This document shows positions 23,361-36,285 of a stretch of 64,000 nt of DNA, piece after piece (positions within the stretch are counted from its first letter, which is position 1; each line of letters opens with the position of its first letter). The translations under genes were made by a program, and so were the position numbers. Source of the DNA: Dallia pectoralis (Eukaryota > Chordata > Actinopteri > Esociformes > Umbridae). The stretch lies in NCBI GenBank assembly GCA_029465975.1, contig CM055740.1, positions 7,301,234 through 7,365,233 of the forward strand. The letters are read 5' to 3'. Under the pieces are notes generated by a model. The model was not told the origin of the DNA. It saw only the letters and a list, made by a program, of their open reading frames with translations, and did no database searches.

Positions 23361-25109
23361 TTGAAAGTAGCCAGGCGTAAACCCTGTTAATTATGTTCAG
23401 TTCAGATTTAGCTGGTCACGACAGAGGGTGATGGCTCCATTCATTTAAAACCACTGACAGCTCATCTGTGTTACAGCAGACAGCTGCATTCTAATAATCA
23501 GCCTGAATGCCTGATCATACAAACCCAATTAAATACTGCAATAAAAAGGCCACGAGGAGATAAAGACTCCCTGGTACAGCCGGGCACAACTAGGCAGGCC
23601 AGCCTGTCTGCTGCTGGTCACTCTAATGTATGTCTTCAAAATAAAAGCGCACAGATAAAACGTTTTACCCTGTCTCAGGCTATCATCGTCAAAGTGTGTC
23701 AAGCCCATTCGTACATACTGTAACAAATGTAACAAAGAATGTGGAGATTCATCATTATAACATTTGAAAATATTTATGTGCGTTCATATTCATAAACATA
23801 GTGAAAGCATCTACTGCATTTACATTGATGTGATTTGGTTGTAGCAGACACTCATATCCCGAAACCACTTACATTAAGTGTGAGTGGATACCTTCTCACA
23901 TAATTAGATTACTCACAGTCTAAATAAAAACAGACACGCCTTCTTCACACATTTCCCAGCATAACAAGTTTGACAGGCCTTTTTTCTACTCATACTCGGT
24001 CCTGACAACAGTTCAAACTACTATTTTCTGCCACGTCCTGTATTTTTGTCTGCTGTGAAAAACACAAGAAAGGGTTTGCAGTTGCAGACAGAAGTATGAC
24101 TAATCAATAACCTGACAGCACCTAGACACACTTAAAGCCTTCTGTTTAGCCCGTATTTAAGGTGACCCAACGCAGGAATTCTCCCACAGAGAGTAGCATC
24201 CTGTTTGGACAGGATAACGTAAGTCAGAAGCGCTTAGACTGTCCCTCAGTCAACACAACTGACAGTGCAGTCTTGCCGGTCTCTCACAATACTTTTCTAT
24301 GGGTCAGCAGCTTTCTTTGCTGTGAAGTTTGGTCTCCATTAAAACACCTGGACCTGCTCTTTGCAGGATAAGCCATCGACTTAACAGAAAGTGAAATCCA
24401 GTCCGGTGCAATCAAAGCACATTTCCATAAAAAAAATGCACCAGCAATGACTAAATCTGTCAAGTAGAAAGCAACAATTTGTACTAACCTGGGGAAGGCA
24501 TAAATGATGTTTTACTCCTCATACTAACTTACATAAGATGATGCAGACCCAGATCTGCAATCTTGAGTCAAACTTAGCTGCCGTAGACATTTTGCTAAAC
24601 AATTACTTTAACAGGCGAAGCCATTTCACTTCTCTGAGGTCAAATAAAATCTGTAGAATTATTTAATCTGCAGAATTTCCATATCCACGTTACGCTGTTC
24701 AAATAATTCAATCTGGGCTAAACAAAAACAAAATTAATAAAAATAGTCATAATACAAAGATGTAATATTAGTTTCATACCGCTGTTGTACAACTTTATAA
24801 CTCACTGTCCATGTAATCCTTGACTCGTTGAAACAAGTCCATAGCATGTGTGTACAGTACTGTCCGTACCGTCTCAAACCTCCGTATTCCGTGCTGCTGT
24901 TCAGTCAGTGACTTGCACAAGAGTATTCCTACACCACCCACTGTTTGGAGAGTCGTCATGCAGCTGATTATTTCTGCTGCTATCAGTGAAACGATTAGTG
25001 ACATGAAAAACATCACATGCCGGACAGTGTCCTAAATACATTACAAACAATCAACTATATCCGGTACATCACATCATTCAAAGACCTCTGATAAGGACTA
25101 CAATGAACA

Positions 25110-25540
25110 TGCTCTGCTCCAGGACAAGCTTTCTCAACTGATAGTTCCAGAGTTCACTTGAAGGTGGATCACTGCCTTCCTGTCCAAAAGCACGTGAGGC
25201 GGGTGAAGCACCCATCGAACACCCTGATCATCACCACAGGCTGCCCTCAGGGCTACGTCCTGTCCTCCCTACTCTTCTTCCTGAACACCAACAACTGCAC
25301 CTTCAGCCACCATCTAGTTGGCTGAAGGTGTCTTGGTGCAGCCTGAACAACCTGAAGCCCAGCAGCCTTTTGTCCCATTGCTCTGGGTTACTCCCCAGTC
25401 ACACCTCTGTAAAGTCCTTTCACTTCCTGGGCTCCACCATCGCCCAGGACCTCAAGTGGGAACCAGACATCACCTGTCTCTAAAAGAAGGTACATCAGAG
25501 TGTGTACGTTCTGCCGGCAGCTTACACTTAATGCAACTTC
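25110..25540 (+). mobile_element. Non-LTR retrotransposon (LINE) fragment, reverse transcriptase region
   Basis: Plus-strand translation with interruptions shows TTGCPQGYVLSSLLFFL, the conserved CPQG...LSPLLF block of LINE reverse transcriptases, followed by an N-N-C remnant. Further right is SFHFLGSTIAQDLKWEPDI, matching the KFLG..I..DL.W block found downstream in CR1/L2/Rex-type elements, and then a KKVHQ remnant. Stops and frameshifts break it, and most of the element is missing. The family is judged from motif style only. Confidence 0.75.
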
Positions 25541-26486
25541 TTAATATAATAGATACAAGTCTGAAAATGCAAAACAAAATGCTAAACCGAAGTGCTTGTA
25601 GTTTAAGTAAACTTGCATATTGTGCCGAGTGCATTTATAACCAAATATACTGCATTATCCTCAACCAGGTATCCGTTCGAAGCCGGTTTATTTTAAACAC
25701 AAACATAAAACAAACAACAGTCATTAATACTAAATCTCAATTTGATACAGTTACATTATTATTTCTATGACAATGTCAGGTGTTATATTTTTTCAAATGA
25801 GTTATTTGGCTATGCAAGGTAAAACTTCAGTTTTGCTTTGTTAAACTGCTGTTTACTGAAACCACAGAAAATTGGCCTAATGATTAACTACAGAGGACAC
25901 GCCAAAATGCAAAGTCAAAAAGGCAACATTTTTAACTAATAGTATGACCGGTTGGGCTCAGTTTCCAGTGAAACATGTTGTAACGGCCTGTTGTTCTGTG
26001 CTCTGTATATGACACATCTTTCATATCAGAACACACCATAACTCTTGCCTTCAGGCGGTCCCAATAGAGATCCGGTTCCTGTTGTCCAGCTTGTCCCGGT
26101 CCGCAGCCCATTATGCTTCGCTGCCGACAAACTGAGTGCTGCTGGGTCGAGTTACAGCCACCAGTCAGTGTTTTAATCTTACATAGGACGACCAATCACA
26201 CCACCACCCGACCAGCTGCCTGTTCCAGCGCTACTATTGTCTTTTAACTATTCTATGAAAATGTTAAAGTAATCTATAAAGTAAAGAAAACGTTTGTTAG
26301 TGCAATGTACTTTATGTAAATATTTACTGAGGTAAATATAGACCACCCAAAATACAGGGTGCGCTGTATTTCTGATCAACTGGTCAATGTAACGTGGTTG
26401 ATCCCAGCACTTAGCTACTGTTAGCTCTAACCATCCCAGCTCTTAGCTACTGTTAGCCCAAACCATCATTCTCCACAAACAGCTCC

Positions 26487-26514
<28 letters not shown>
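26487..26514. repeat. (AT)n microsatellite
   Basis: Fourteen AT dinucleotides. Confidence 0.97.
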
Positions 26515-26517
<3 letters not shown>

Positions 26518-28019
26518 AACCCTGGCGTAGATGTTGTACAGTCATAGCAAATACATTTGATGTGTATATCTTTGCAATGAGAATTAAATGTGTTGTTCAT
26601 CAATTAACTACAATTAACTTTCAAATGAGTATCAGTTCATACAAACCACCATGCAATCCATAAATCTCCTCTCAAGTTTTTATGAAATTGTCTGCTGCGG
26701 CCATCAACAATTTGTCTTTCAAATGTCATCAATGTTTTAACTTCAGGGCCTGAAAACAAAAATCTAAAATCTAACTGCATTACTAGATGTCACAAGAAGG
26801 TAGAACTATAATCTAATTGTGTAACTAGTTTCCATAAGAAGGTAGAACTTTGTTCCATTCTTAAGAGTTCTACCACTAAAGTCAAGCTCAAAGTGTTCCT
26901 ACTGACTTTACTTGTTGGCTGTAAAGGTTGATGGAAAAGCCTGAGCAAAGAAACACTATACAAAATAGGGTGTGAGTTTATCTTTTCCTTCATTGACTCT
27001 AGCATTTTTGGATTAGCAGAACAAGCTGGTATTGAAAACCCCTGAGGCCTGTCTGGCATTACCGCAAATATAAAAGGTTGTGCAGGAAACAGCAGTATCA
27101 AGCCCACAAAAGAAGAGATAAAGAGAGGATGACTGCGATGACATTTAGGGATTTTTTTCCACATCCCCGTGTCAGATCTTGGCCAGACCCGTTGCATGTT
27201 AACTAATGCTTGCGGAAAACAAGCACCTTGAAAATGTGTGAACATCTGACTCACGATTTAGCTGCATTTGATACATCACAAACCTCAGAAAGACAAATCT
27301 CACCAACCTCCGGAAAAACAGGTTTGTGAGATTTTCTTTGCGGGTCAACAGAAGCGTGAACCCAGATAAAATGCCTCAGCAGGTTCAATCCAAAACACGA
27401 GTCGTGAGCTTCAGTGATCACATTTCACTAACATCATCCTACCGAAACTGTCCCTTTGGGAGTCTGGCAGACGATTACAACATTCATTACTCCATAACTA
27501 ACCAAATAAATAAATAACTAAGCCCTCAGATAACTGATTTACATTCAACACGTGGGAAATCATGCCCTGGCCTTGTGTATGGTTTGCTTTTGGAGGCCAG
27601 GGGGGACGTGGGGAAAATAATGTCAAACACAAAGTGTCCTTCGACCCAGTTGTATCTCTTCGACCCAGTTCTATCTCTTAGTGGTATTTGTTGTGTGTGG
27701 TCGTAATTACTGTGTTGGCATCAATGGTGCTCACGCGCTCTGGCTGAGGAAGTTAAATGGCCTGTCATGCACTATTTGCCAGTTCACATGCTTACAAATG
27801 CTGAATAGATACAGAAATCTATTAAACCGTTTCTTTCTGATAACATACCGGAGACATGCGGTATTGTTACCAAATGGTCGTTAACTCAGTGTCTATAGAG
27901 TGAATGCTAATTTGTTGTACGTTCTCCACATCCAAGTTTGTACCTATTTAATGTTTAAAATTATTCCAACCAGGTATGTTGTTGAGCCTTGTTGTGGACC
28001 ATGCGAGCCTTTTAGCATT

Positions 28020-28292
28020 GAAAACATTAAAAAGGGGAATTGGGGTGTGTGAGTCTTGTAGCCTCTGAAACATTAGAACGAGGAATTGGGGTGTGTGAGT
28101 CTTGTAGCCTCTGAAACATTAGAACGAGGAATTGGGGTGTGTGAGTCTTGTAGCCTCTGAAACATTAGAACGAGGAATTGGGGTGTGTGAGTCTTGTAGC
28201 CTCTGAAACATTACGAAGAGGAATTGGGGCGTGTGTGTCTTGTAGCCTCTGAAACATTACGAAGAGGAATTGGGGCGTGTGAGTCTTGTAGC
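28020..28292. repeat. 47-bp minisatellite, about 5-6 copies
   Basis: Unit contains GAGGAATTGGGGTGTGTGAG followed by TCTTGTAGCCTCTGAAACATTA. Copies 1-4 read AGAACGAGG or similar; the last two read CGAAGAGG and GGGGCGTGTG, showing directional variant spread. Confidence 0.96.
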
Positions 28293-31200
28293 ATGTTAGC
28301 TTTATAGCCTCTGCAAAATACTTACCACTATTTACCAACCATATACTGGTCAAAAAATGAATGAACATGAACAGAATCAAATCTGAGCATTTAACAAAAC
28401 TAACCCATGTTTCTAATATGGCTTTAGCCGCTTTACCCAGCAGCAGTCTGTTTCCTTAACAACAAAGTTGAATATTATAATATGCCAAGAGAATCCTTTC
28501 CCCACTACTCCTTTCACATGTGCACAAATGTCCTAAATAACAGACAGTCATTGCAGTGTAGGGCCGGCAGCATGCACGTAGGGAAACGGTTTCAGTGACA
28601 AACCAAAATGCTATGACTCCTCACACGTTTCCTTCTGTAAGAGTTGAAATAAACCAACATCAAATAAACTAACATTACACGCCATCATCACATTATATTA
28701 TACATGCAGTACCAACTATATATATACTGCAGTAACAGCGTGTGCATCACATAACCCGGCAACCTCTGTTCATGTCGGGTTACTAACATTGAATGTCAAA
28801 AAAACACAGACACAGACTTTCTTTCTAACCCTATGATAACTACGCCAGGGACTGTGCAATTACAGTTGTATGTGATTCAAACATCAGACTTTCACACAGC
28901 CAACACAGGCTTGTCTGCATTATCCACTTAGTTGCCTTACAACTGATTATAGTTATTAACCAAGAGAAAAATGCTTTTAATTGCTTATCTTACTACCTCT
29001 GCTTTCAACAACCTACGGTAGCTTTACGGAACAATTGGCACACGTAAAAAGATGTAACGTTTGGGAAAGAGATATATCTTCCTTGACTAATATGCCCTTG
29101 GCCGTTAAACCTCTCCCCTCACTGGCAAAGCTTCGTTAGCTCGACAAAAATGTCGACATCAAGCGACCAGAGTATAATCGCCCTGGCAGTTGATGTTCTA
29201 CCTTGTCATACTCTTATCTGCAATCGAGCACAATCAGAACTGAGACCATGTCAGGCAAACATGATATTCCCGGCCCCTCGCTACTGCATTGCTCCATTCG
29301 GTTGAAGATGAAGGATTCAAGTGCTATAAATAAAACCTAGGAAAACAAAAGCTATTAACAGAACATTGTTATTACCGTACACTACATTTAAGACGCCCCT
29401 GAGAGAGTATGTTTCAGGTTATATTACTTTAGGAAGCAGGAAAGTATTTCAATCGCAAGGTTCGCTTACTACAATTACCTGTGCACACAAAATGAACGTC
29501 CCTGATGAACTAAACGTCTACTTTTTTCTAACGAATATTCATCTTGCGTCCGAAACTTCCCACTCACCAGTGCTCTGCCAACCTGTTGCTCGAGGTCAGA
29601 CAAGCCAAATTGCTAGACAGCATTTTCGACACAGTTATTTTTACACGGTGAACCGAGTTAAGCCTGAGGCCGTGACACCAGCACGCACAAAGGGCAGTGT
29701 CAGCATTAGGAAGCAGACCAACAGAACCAGCATGTCAACACAGCTTAATATGTAAGCATCAAAGACAGTCCCACTGACAGCTCCAACGTACCAGCAGGGC
29801 CCCATTCTGCCACTTACTGTGCATGTGTTCACGTGTTAGCTGACAAGATGAACAATTTGAGGGGTCCTGCAGCTTGCAGGCCTTCAGTTTAAACAGGCTT
29901 CCATATTAGCCAGGCGCTTGAATGGCTGTCCTCAGAACAGAAGTACGTCTCGACATATGCGTGCGCTACTGGGCACCTGTCTTAGAAAGGTGATCTGATG
30001 CATTATAGAGGAGCGCTGTTTGTCACATGGCAGAGGGCTGAACATGGCATTGGCAGAGGAGAGAGGTGTTTATGCAAGGGTGCTTTCTGTCTTTGAAACA
30101 TGTCGGAACAACGCAAAATCAACCGTAACTCGAATTAGAAAAATGGCTGACAAGACGGGACTCTACAGACTTTCCATACAACGCATGACTCCGGATACAC
30201 AACGTGATAAGGTTACGCGGTGTCAAAATCTTAAGCCACAAGCCAGCTCAACCGGAACAAACCGGCAGTTCAAATGACAGGATAATGTTACAGTCACACT
30301 ATGCAATGTGTGTCTCATAACCAGTGGGCAGACCACTGAGTAAACCGGAAATAAAATCAGCTTATTATATATGGCACACTGTTAGGCCAAGATAATTCCC
30401 TTTCAAACTCTGACTATAAGTACATCAATTTTCAATGGATGGGTCAAGGAGTCACATTTGACGGTATATTATTGCATTGGCATCTAGAGTATGTTATGGA
30501 TGGCAGGTATAAAGTCCAACCAGTAGCAGTAGGTTGGTGTTACTCATCCACACAGAGTCTTCCAAACCAGAGCTTTAAACCGCGGCGAGCCTGGCCAGAT
30601 GAGCCGGAACGGGTGGACTTTCTGCCAGCTCACCGGACGGCTCGTCACTCAAATGGCAGCTGGGACACGAGGGAGTTCAGGATTAAGATCCGGAGAAATG
30701 TCATCCATGACCAGGTGCCCTACAGTGTGTCACGACCATCAGACAAAAGGCCAGGAAGCTATTTAACTCAACTCTGGAAGAATGGAAGATTAGGGCTTAC
30801 ATAACTGTAACCGTACCCTATATCGGCTCCTCTGGTTTCCCCAAGCCGTCAGAAACTGAATATCATCTCTAAGAACCTGCATATTTCTTGGCCAGCATTT
30901 TTAGGTCTGCATCTTAGACAGTGGCCGAGTTTGTCATCGTCTATGTACACAAAGCAGTTACTGGTCAGATGTTTCCTCACGTGGTCTCGTGGTATTCTGT
31001 CAATTTTTTAAAGACTTTTAACAAAATATAATTACAGTACAGTGCCGTCCTCTAATCTCTGAGGACAATCAGATCAACGAGACAGACTCCACATTCACTT
31101 GACACAACTGGCATACATACCGTTCTTTCGACTGTCTCTAATTAGCTCATAACCCTCACTGGAACTGTCACAAACCTGCATTGAAAACCACCAAGCTATT

Positions 31201-31612
31201 CCCACTGCCCTTTCCCATAAGCTATTAGCTCCCCACTGAATTCTCCAATGCTTCCCTCTCAAATAACTCAAATAACTCTGTGAAATTAAAACAATACTCA
31301 TTTCAAACTCACTGTTTGGCTTCCGGCTCACTGGAGATTGACTTTGTTTAGTGGTTTTTACAAAGGAGCTTTAGTCCTTTTAGTCAAGCGAAGAGAGAGA
31401 GAGTAAATGTCCAGGCCTAGTGGAGGTCAATCACCTCTGTCTGCTGAACTCTCATCACAGTAGAGGGATAGCGCACGAGTTTACTAATGCCACCGGCCAA
31501 CACTGGTGTCATTCACTTACGAAATCATTTTGTTGTTAAAATGATGAGACACACCGGCATAGGAGAATACAGCATGGATATGTAATAATGACCAACATAT
31601 GCACACATTATT

Positions 31613-31712
31613 TTTTTAACCTTTATTTAACCAGGTAGGCTGGGATTGAACCCTGGACTTCATACATACAAAACATGCACTCTAGCACTGAGCTACCAAC
31701 TCCTCCATACAT
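31613..31712 (-). mobile_element. tRNA-derived SINE-like fragment
   Basis: On the minus strand, GGTAGCTCAGTGCTAGAG resembles a tRNA A box and GGGTTCAATCCC a B box, 41 bases apart, with a T-stem-like CCAGG/CCAGC context. It abuts TTAACCTTTATTTAACCAGG (plus strand), itself a motif common in salmonid-like fish repeats. No clean anticodon stem is visible, so a fossil SINE head is likelier than a working tRNA gene. Confidence 0.5.
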
Positions 31713-31718
31713 ATATAT

Positions 31719-31813
31719 ATATTCAGAACATATTACAACATATTCAGAACATATTCAGAATATATGCAGAACATATGCATAACATATTCAGAACATATTC
31801 AAAACGTATTCAG
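31719..31813. repeat. Short A/T-rich tandem repeat (ACATATTCAGA)
   Basis: About 8 imperfect copies of an 11-12 bp unit ACATATTCAGA / ACATATGCAGA. Confidence 0.85.
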
Positions 31814-33203
31814 GCACATCCATGTCCAGGCAGTGATCGAAATGTTGGATGCTGTGGAAATATAACAGTTCTGGCAGAAATGACAAAAGTTCCCAGCCAT
31901 CATAACAAGGAAGCCGCAAAACAATTGCCGTGTCTGTTCATGCATTTGGCCTGGGTCTCGGGATGGCATGTAATCTCAAAGACATACAATCACATACTGT
32001 TTCTCATTGGTCTGGGGAGTGGCAAAAAGTCGAGCTGAGGACAAATAATGGGCTTTATCCATTTGTCTGAGCACATGATCCGCTGAGCACAGCTCTGCCA
32101 ACACAGCCCAACACATTCATTACTGAGGGAAATTAACACTCAAACTGCGGGACCACCAATGTACTGCCATGTATACATTTTGTTTATTTTGTTATTTTCA
32201 TGTTTACTTTGAACAGGACGTAGACTATTATCATTCGTTTTTCTTTTTCTACGTATCTTACTTGCAAAACTTATTACAGAGCTGTCCGTGCAACACAGAC
32301 TACATAAACTAGGCAGTGTGCTGTCAATGAATATTATACATTGCCCCAACACTAGTACGACCTGAAAATAAAAGGCTATTTGGAGAATCATATAGGGATT
32401 CTCAACTGAAACTGTTGGTGTTGGTCCTCTTAAAATATATAAATGGGTACACCAATTATTTCTCAATAATACATTTAACGAACTTTCCTGCTCAAATTCC
32501 ATGTTCAATGTTCTTATATTGTAACATTCATATTGTTATTTATACAAAGTTCCCGTGCAGATCATCTAGGGGAATTTAGGCGTGAACCCATACATTTTAC
32601 TCTAGAGTACTCTAGAACATTCATTAACGTAGAACCAAGAGTGCAGTGACAGCGTCGACCGTTTTATTTTTAAGTAAGTATATAACAACTTAATTTTAAG
32701 GTGCTACACCATCACTAAAGAAGTTAAGAAATCCTCTTTGATTTGTCAAACCTTACTGGGAGCAGCAGGAAGCTCACTCCTCTGACATCCTGTATCTGAC
32801 TGGGATTACCTCCTGTAGATGACTCACAGGCCACAGACATTTGAGTTGACAGAATAATCATCTAAACCTAGAAGTGGAAGGAGAGCTACTCCTCTTGGTG
32901 TTAAACACACTCTTTGATCATCGGAGTGTAGTAGCCTAATCTGCTACTATGTATATGTAAATTCTTACCAATTTTGAGACTTAGCCCAGAATTACTTAGA
33001 ATGTACGCATACTCTATTTTGAGTAGCCTACCGCTTTTATGTTGCAAAAAGGTGTACTTCCACACTCAAAAAAAATGAATATCACACTTCAAAGCCAACC
33101 AAGGTTTCATATTGCATTCATTATGTTCTTAAAAAAAACAAGTGCCAATGATTATGAATATGAAATGTAGTCATAACAACGGCATTCTGAATTACTTTGG
33201 AAA

Positions 33204-33636
33204 TGTCACGTAGATGTAGGTGGCGGAAGGATGGAGCCAGACAACCCACGGATATACTCTAGAGTCGTTTAATGCCGGACGGAAGAAACCCGTCCTATTA
33301 TTCCACGCCACACAGGCAAAGTAGAGGATGCGACACAGCGCATAAAACAACCACTCCTCACACGGAGGTATAATAAACGAAGAGCCCGAGCTCACAACAA
33401 GACTCGGGCTGCACAATAATCACACGTAACATGTAACAATTCCACACAAAGACAACCAATACAAAGGGAGTTTATATAGACCTCTAATGAGGTAATGGAC
33501 ACCAGGTGAGTGATGACGAGACTGAACAAGGTGTGCAGGGAGGAGGAGCTTCGGTGACGACTAATAGGCCGGGGAGGACGACCGCCGAATACCGCCCGCA
33601 GGTGGAGCTGCCGCTTCTCCCGTAGGAGTCATGACA
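33204..33636 (-). repeat. 3' LTR of the gypsy element
   Basis: 433 bp, bounded by TGTCA...TGACA short inverted repeats. In element sense it carries a TATATAAA box (plus 33,471-33,478), a candidate start region about 31 nt downstream, and a variant poly(A) signal ATTAAA (plus 33,268-33,273). The end of the chromodomain frame runs into this LTR and stops at 33,561. Confidence 0.97.
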
Positions 33637-33878
33637 GTATCCCCCACCTGACGCGCGGCTCCGGCAGCGCGTCGACCCCGACCTCGGGGCCGACCCGGAG
33701 GACGAGGAGCTGGACGATCAGGGCGCCGACGATGGAACTCCCGTCGTAGTTCTGGGTCCAGAATATCCCTCGCCGGCACCCAACATCGCTCCTCCGGGCC
33801 ATACCCCTCCCACTCCACCAGGTACTGGACGACCCCCGCCCGACGTCTGGAGTCGATGACGTTGTTCACCCTGTACGC
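33561..33878 (-). pseudogene. Chromodomain C-terminus of gypsy pol, separate frame
   Basis: A frame containing AYRVNNVIDSRRRAG, then YLVEWEGYGPEE and ARDILDPELRREF, has the aromatic/acidic pattern of a chromodomain (YLVEW-G-SW-P-N-L type; C replaces S in RCWVP). It is offset from the integrase frame by two probable single-base losses at a plus-strand G run (33,898-33,902) and a C run (33,883-33,887). In chromoviruses this domain guides integration to particular chromatin. The tail is arginine/proline-rich and ends inside the LTR. Confidence 0.85.
33637..33650 (-). promoter_or_regulatory. Polypurine tract of the gypsy element
   Basis: Element-sense CAGGTGGGGGATAC directly abuts the 3' LTR. 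It is the expected position and composition of the plus-strand DNA primer. Confidence 0.7.
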
Positions 33879-36285
33879 CGGGCCCCCTCGATGTCCAGGG
33901 GGCGGGGGTCTCCAGCACCCTAGATCGCTGGAGGGGACCAGCCACCACCGGCCTGAGGAGAGAAACATGAAACGAGGGATTAATGCGATAGTCAGGTGGC
34001 AGCTGCAATCGATAAGTCACCTCGTTGATTCTCCCCAGGACTTTAAATGGCCCCACAAACCGCGGACCCAACTTCCGGCAGGGCAGGCGGACGGGAAGGT
34101 TCCGGGTCGAGAGCCAGACCCGATCCCCCGGGGTGTAAACGGGCGCGTCACTGCGCCTCCGGTCAGCGGCTGCCTTTTGGCGCTGTCCAGCGTGCTGAAG
34201 GTGAACGTGTGTGGCGTCCCACGTCACCTCAGCCCGCCTGAACCATTCATCCACTGCCGGTACCCCGGTGTCAGGCTGGCTCTGCTGCCACGGTGCCAGG
34301 ACCGGCTGGTAACCTAGAACACACTGAAACGGTGTTAGCTGAGTGGAGGAGTGACGGAGTGAGTTCTGGGCATACTCTGCCCACGGCAGAAACTCCGCCC
34401 ACTCCCCCGGCCGGTCCTGACAATAAGACCTTAGGAACCTCCCCAGATCCTGGTTAACCCTTTCCACCTGCCCATTAGCTTCGGGGTGGTACCCGGAGGT
34501 CAAACTGACCGAGACCCCCAAGCGCTTCATGAACGCCCTCCATACACTGGAAGTGAACTGGGGGCCTCGATCTGACACAATGTCCTCCGGAACCCCGTAG
34601 TGCCGGAAGACGTGTGTAAATAGGGCCTCGGCGGTCTGCAGGGCCGTAGGGAGACCTCCCAGAGGCAGGAAGCGGCAGGCCTTTGAAAACCGGTCCACGA
34701 CGACCAGGACCGTAGTATAACCTTGAGAGAGAGGGAGGTCAGTCACAAAATCAATACTCAAATGAGACCATGGTCGCCGCGGAATGGGCAAAGGATGAAG
34801 CTTACCTGCCGGAAGGTGTCTAGGTGCCTTACACTGGGCACACACGGAACACGAAGACACGTACAACCTCACATCCTTAGCCAAACCAGGCCACCAATAC
34901 TTATTGGTAAGGCAACGCACCGTCCGACCAATACCTGGGTGGCCCGATGACACCGATGTGTGGGCCCAGCAGATGAGACGGTCGCGAACATCCAGCGGTA
35001 CGTAAACGCGCCCCTCCGGACACTGAGGAGGCGATGGTTCCACACGCAACGCACGCTGGATGTCCGCATCTACCTCCCACATCACCGGCGCCACTATACA
35101 AGAAGCAGGAAGAATAGGTGAGTTATCCACCTGCCTCTCATGTGTGTCATACAGTCTGGACAGCGCATCTGCCTTGACGTTTTTTGTACCCGGGATGTAC
35201 GATAGGGTGAAATCGAACCGGGTAAAAAAAAGCGCCCACCTGGCCTGACGAGGGTTAAGCCTCCTCGCAGCCCGTATGTACTCCAGGTTACGGTGGTCAG
35301 TCCAGACTACAAACGGGTGTTTCGCTCCCTCGAGCCAGTGTCTCCACTCTGTCAGAGCTCTGACTACCGCTAACAGCTCCCTATCACCTACGTCATAGTT
35401 TTGTTCCGCCGCACTGAGCTTCCGCGAGTAGAACGCACAGGGACGTACTTTGGATGGTGTGCCCGAACGCTGAGACAGTACCGCACCTATCCCAACTTCC
35501 GATGCATCCACCTCCACTATAAACGGATGTGATGGATCAGGGTGAGCCAAAACCTGCGCAGATGTGAACAGCCTTTTCAACGTACTGAATGCGCAGTCCG
35601 TCTCGTTCGTCCAACGAATACGAGACGGCCCCCCCTTCAACAATGATGTAATGGGAGCTGCTACCCTGCCAAAATTCTTGATGAACCGGCGATAGAAGTT
35701 GGCGAATCCCATGAACCTCTGTACCGCCTTAACCGTGGTTGGAACGGGCCAATTACGCACGGCCGCCACGCGATCAACCTCCATCTCCACCCCCCCCGTG
35801 GTTATGTGGAACCCAAGAAAGGAGACTGCTCGCTGAAAAAACAGACATTTTTCCAATTTGGCATACAGGTCATGCGCCCTCAGTCGCTCCAGTACTCTGC
35901 GAACCAGGGAAACATGGTCAGCCCGGTCGTCCGAGTACACCAGGATGTCATCGATGTACACGAACACCCCGCGACCGATCATGTCACGAAAGATGTTGTT
36001 CACAAAGGACTGGAAAACCGACGGCGCATTCATCAGCCCGTATGGCATCACCAGGTATTCGTAATGACCTGAAGTGGTGCTGAATGCTGTTTTCCACTCA
36101 TCTCCCTCTCGGATACGCACCAAATTGTATGCGCTCCTGAGATCTAACTTAGTGAAAAAGCGGGCCCCGTGCATTGACTCGATCACAGATGAAATCAGTG
36201 GGAGAGGGTACCGATAACGAACTGTGATGCTGTTCAGCGCCCGATAATCAATGCACGGTCGCAAACCACCATCCTTCTTTTTCAC
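33718..36285 (-). CDS. gypsy pol: reverse transcriptase, RNase H, integrase
   Basis: Open frame of 855 codons. It begins inside reverse transcriptase (the first listed Met is not a real start) with the KKKDGGLRPCIDYRALN block. It has the YIDD catalytic motif at residues 110-113, RNase H acidic residues around D260 (VEVDASEVG) and D330 (WTDHRN), and KADALSR near 371-377. The integrase zinc finger is H442-x6-H449-x29-C479-x2-C482. The integrase core is D512, D572 and E608, the last two spaced by exactly 35 residues, then NPSFHVSLLRP. All catalytic residues are present. Coherent sequence ends near 33,900, where the frame is lost; residues after that are out of frame. The protein reverse-transcribes and integrates the element. 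Confidence 0.95.
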   Translation of the reverse strand: MKKKDGGLRPCIDYRALNSITVRYRYPLPLISSVIESMHGARFFTKLDLRSAYNLVRIREGDEWKTAFSTTSGHYEYLVMPYGLMNAPSVFQSFVNNIFRDMIGRGVFVYIDDILVYSDDRADHVSLVRRVLERLRAHDLYAKLEKCLFFQRAVSFLGFHITTGGVEMEVDRVAAVRNWPVPTTVKAVQRFMGFANFYRRFIKNFGRVAAPITSLLKGGPSRIRWTNETDCAFSTLKRLFTSAQVLAHPDPSHPFIVEVDASEVGIGAVLSQRSGTPSKVRPCAFYSRKLSAAEQNYDVGDRELLAVVRALTEWRHWLEGAKHPFVVWTDHRNLEYIRAARRLNPRQARWALFFTRFDFTLSYIPGTKNVKADALSRLYDTHERQVDNSPILPASCIVAPVMWEVDADIQRALRVEPSPPQCPEGRVYVPLDVRDRLICWAHTSVSSGHPGIGRTVRCLTNKYWWPGLAKDVRLYVSSCSVCAQCKAPRHLPAGKLHPLPIPRRPWSHLSIDFVTDLPLSQGYTTVLVVVDRFSKACRFLPLGGLPTALQTAEALFTHVFRHYGVPEDIVSDRGPQFTSSVWRAFMKRLGVSVSLTSGYHPEANGQVERVNQDLGRFLRSYCQDRPGEWAEFLPWAEYAQNSLRHSSTQLTPFQCVLGYQPVLAPWQQSQPDTGVPAVDEWFRRAEVTWDATHVHLQHAGQRQKAAADRRRSDAPVYTPGDRVWLSTRNLPVRLPCRKLGPRFVGPFKVLGRINEVTYRLQLPPDYRINPSFHVSLLRPVVAGPLQRSRVLETPAPWTSRGPGVQGEQRHRLQTSGGGRPVPGGVGGVWPGGAMLGAGEGYSGPRTTTGVPSSAP

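Larger units (their letters stand above)
22538..33198. other. Noncoding region: ppfibp2 5' intron(s)/upstream
   Basis: At least one 5' UTR exon and the main promoter of ppfibp2 should lie here, but I cannot place them from sequence alone. Contents I can support: a GGCTGGGAGGAGGAGA repeat (23,192-23,360), a fragment near 23,820-23,885 resembling the widespread fish motif GCAGACRCTTTTATCC...CTTACA, a LINE fragment, an (AT)n tract, a 47-bp repeat, and a tRNA-like fragment. Open frames up to about 154 codons have no recognisable content. Confidence 0.5.

Noticed and set aside
26790..27254. 154-codon minus-strand frame
   Set aside because: No recognisable family, no coding-like pattern, no splice context with ppfibp2.
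30439..30804. 121-codon plus-strand frame
   Set aside because: Composition and context give no support; probably chance.
31641..31712. Functional tRNA gene
   Set aside because: A- and B-box-like strings are present but the cloverleaf, especially the anticodon stem, cannot be formed cleanly.
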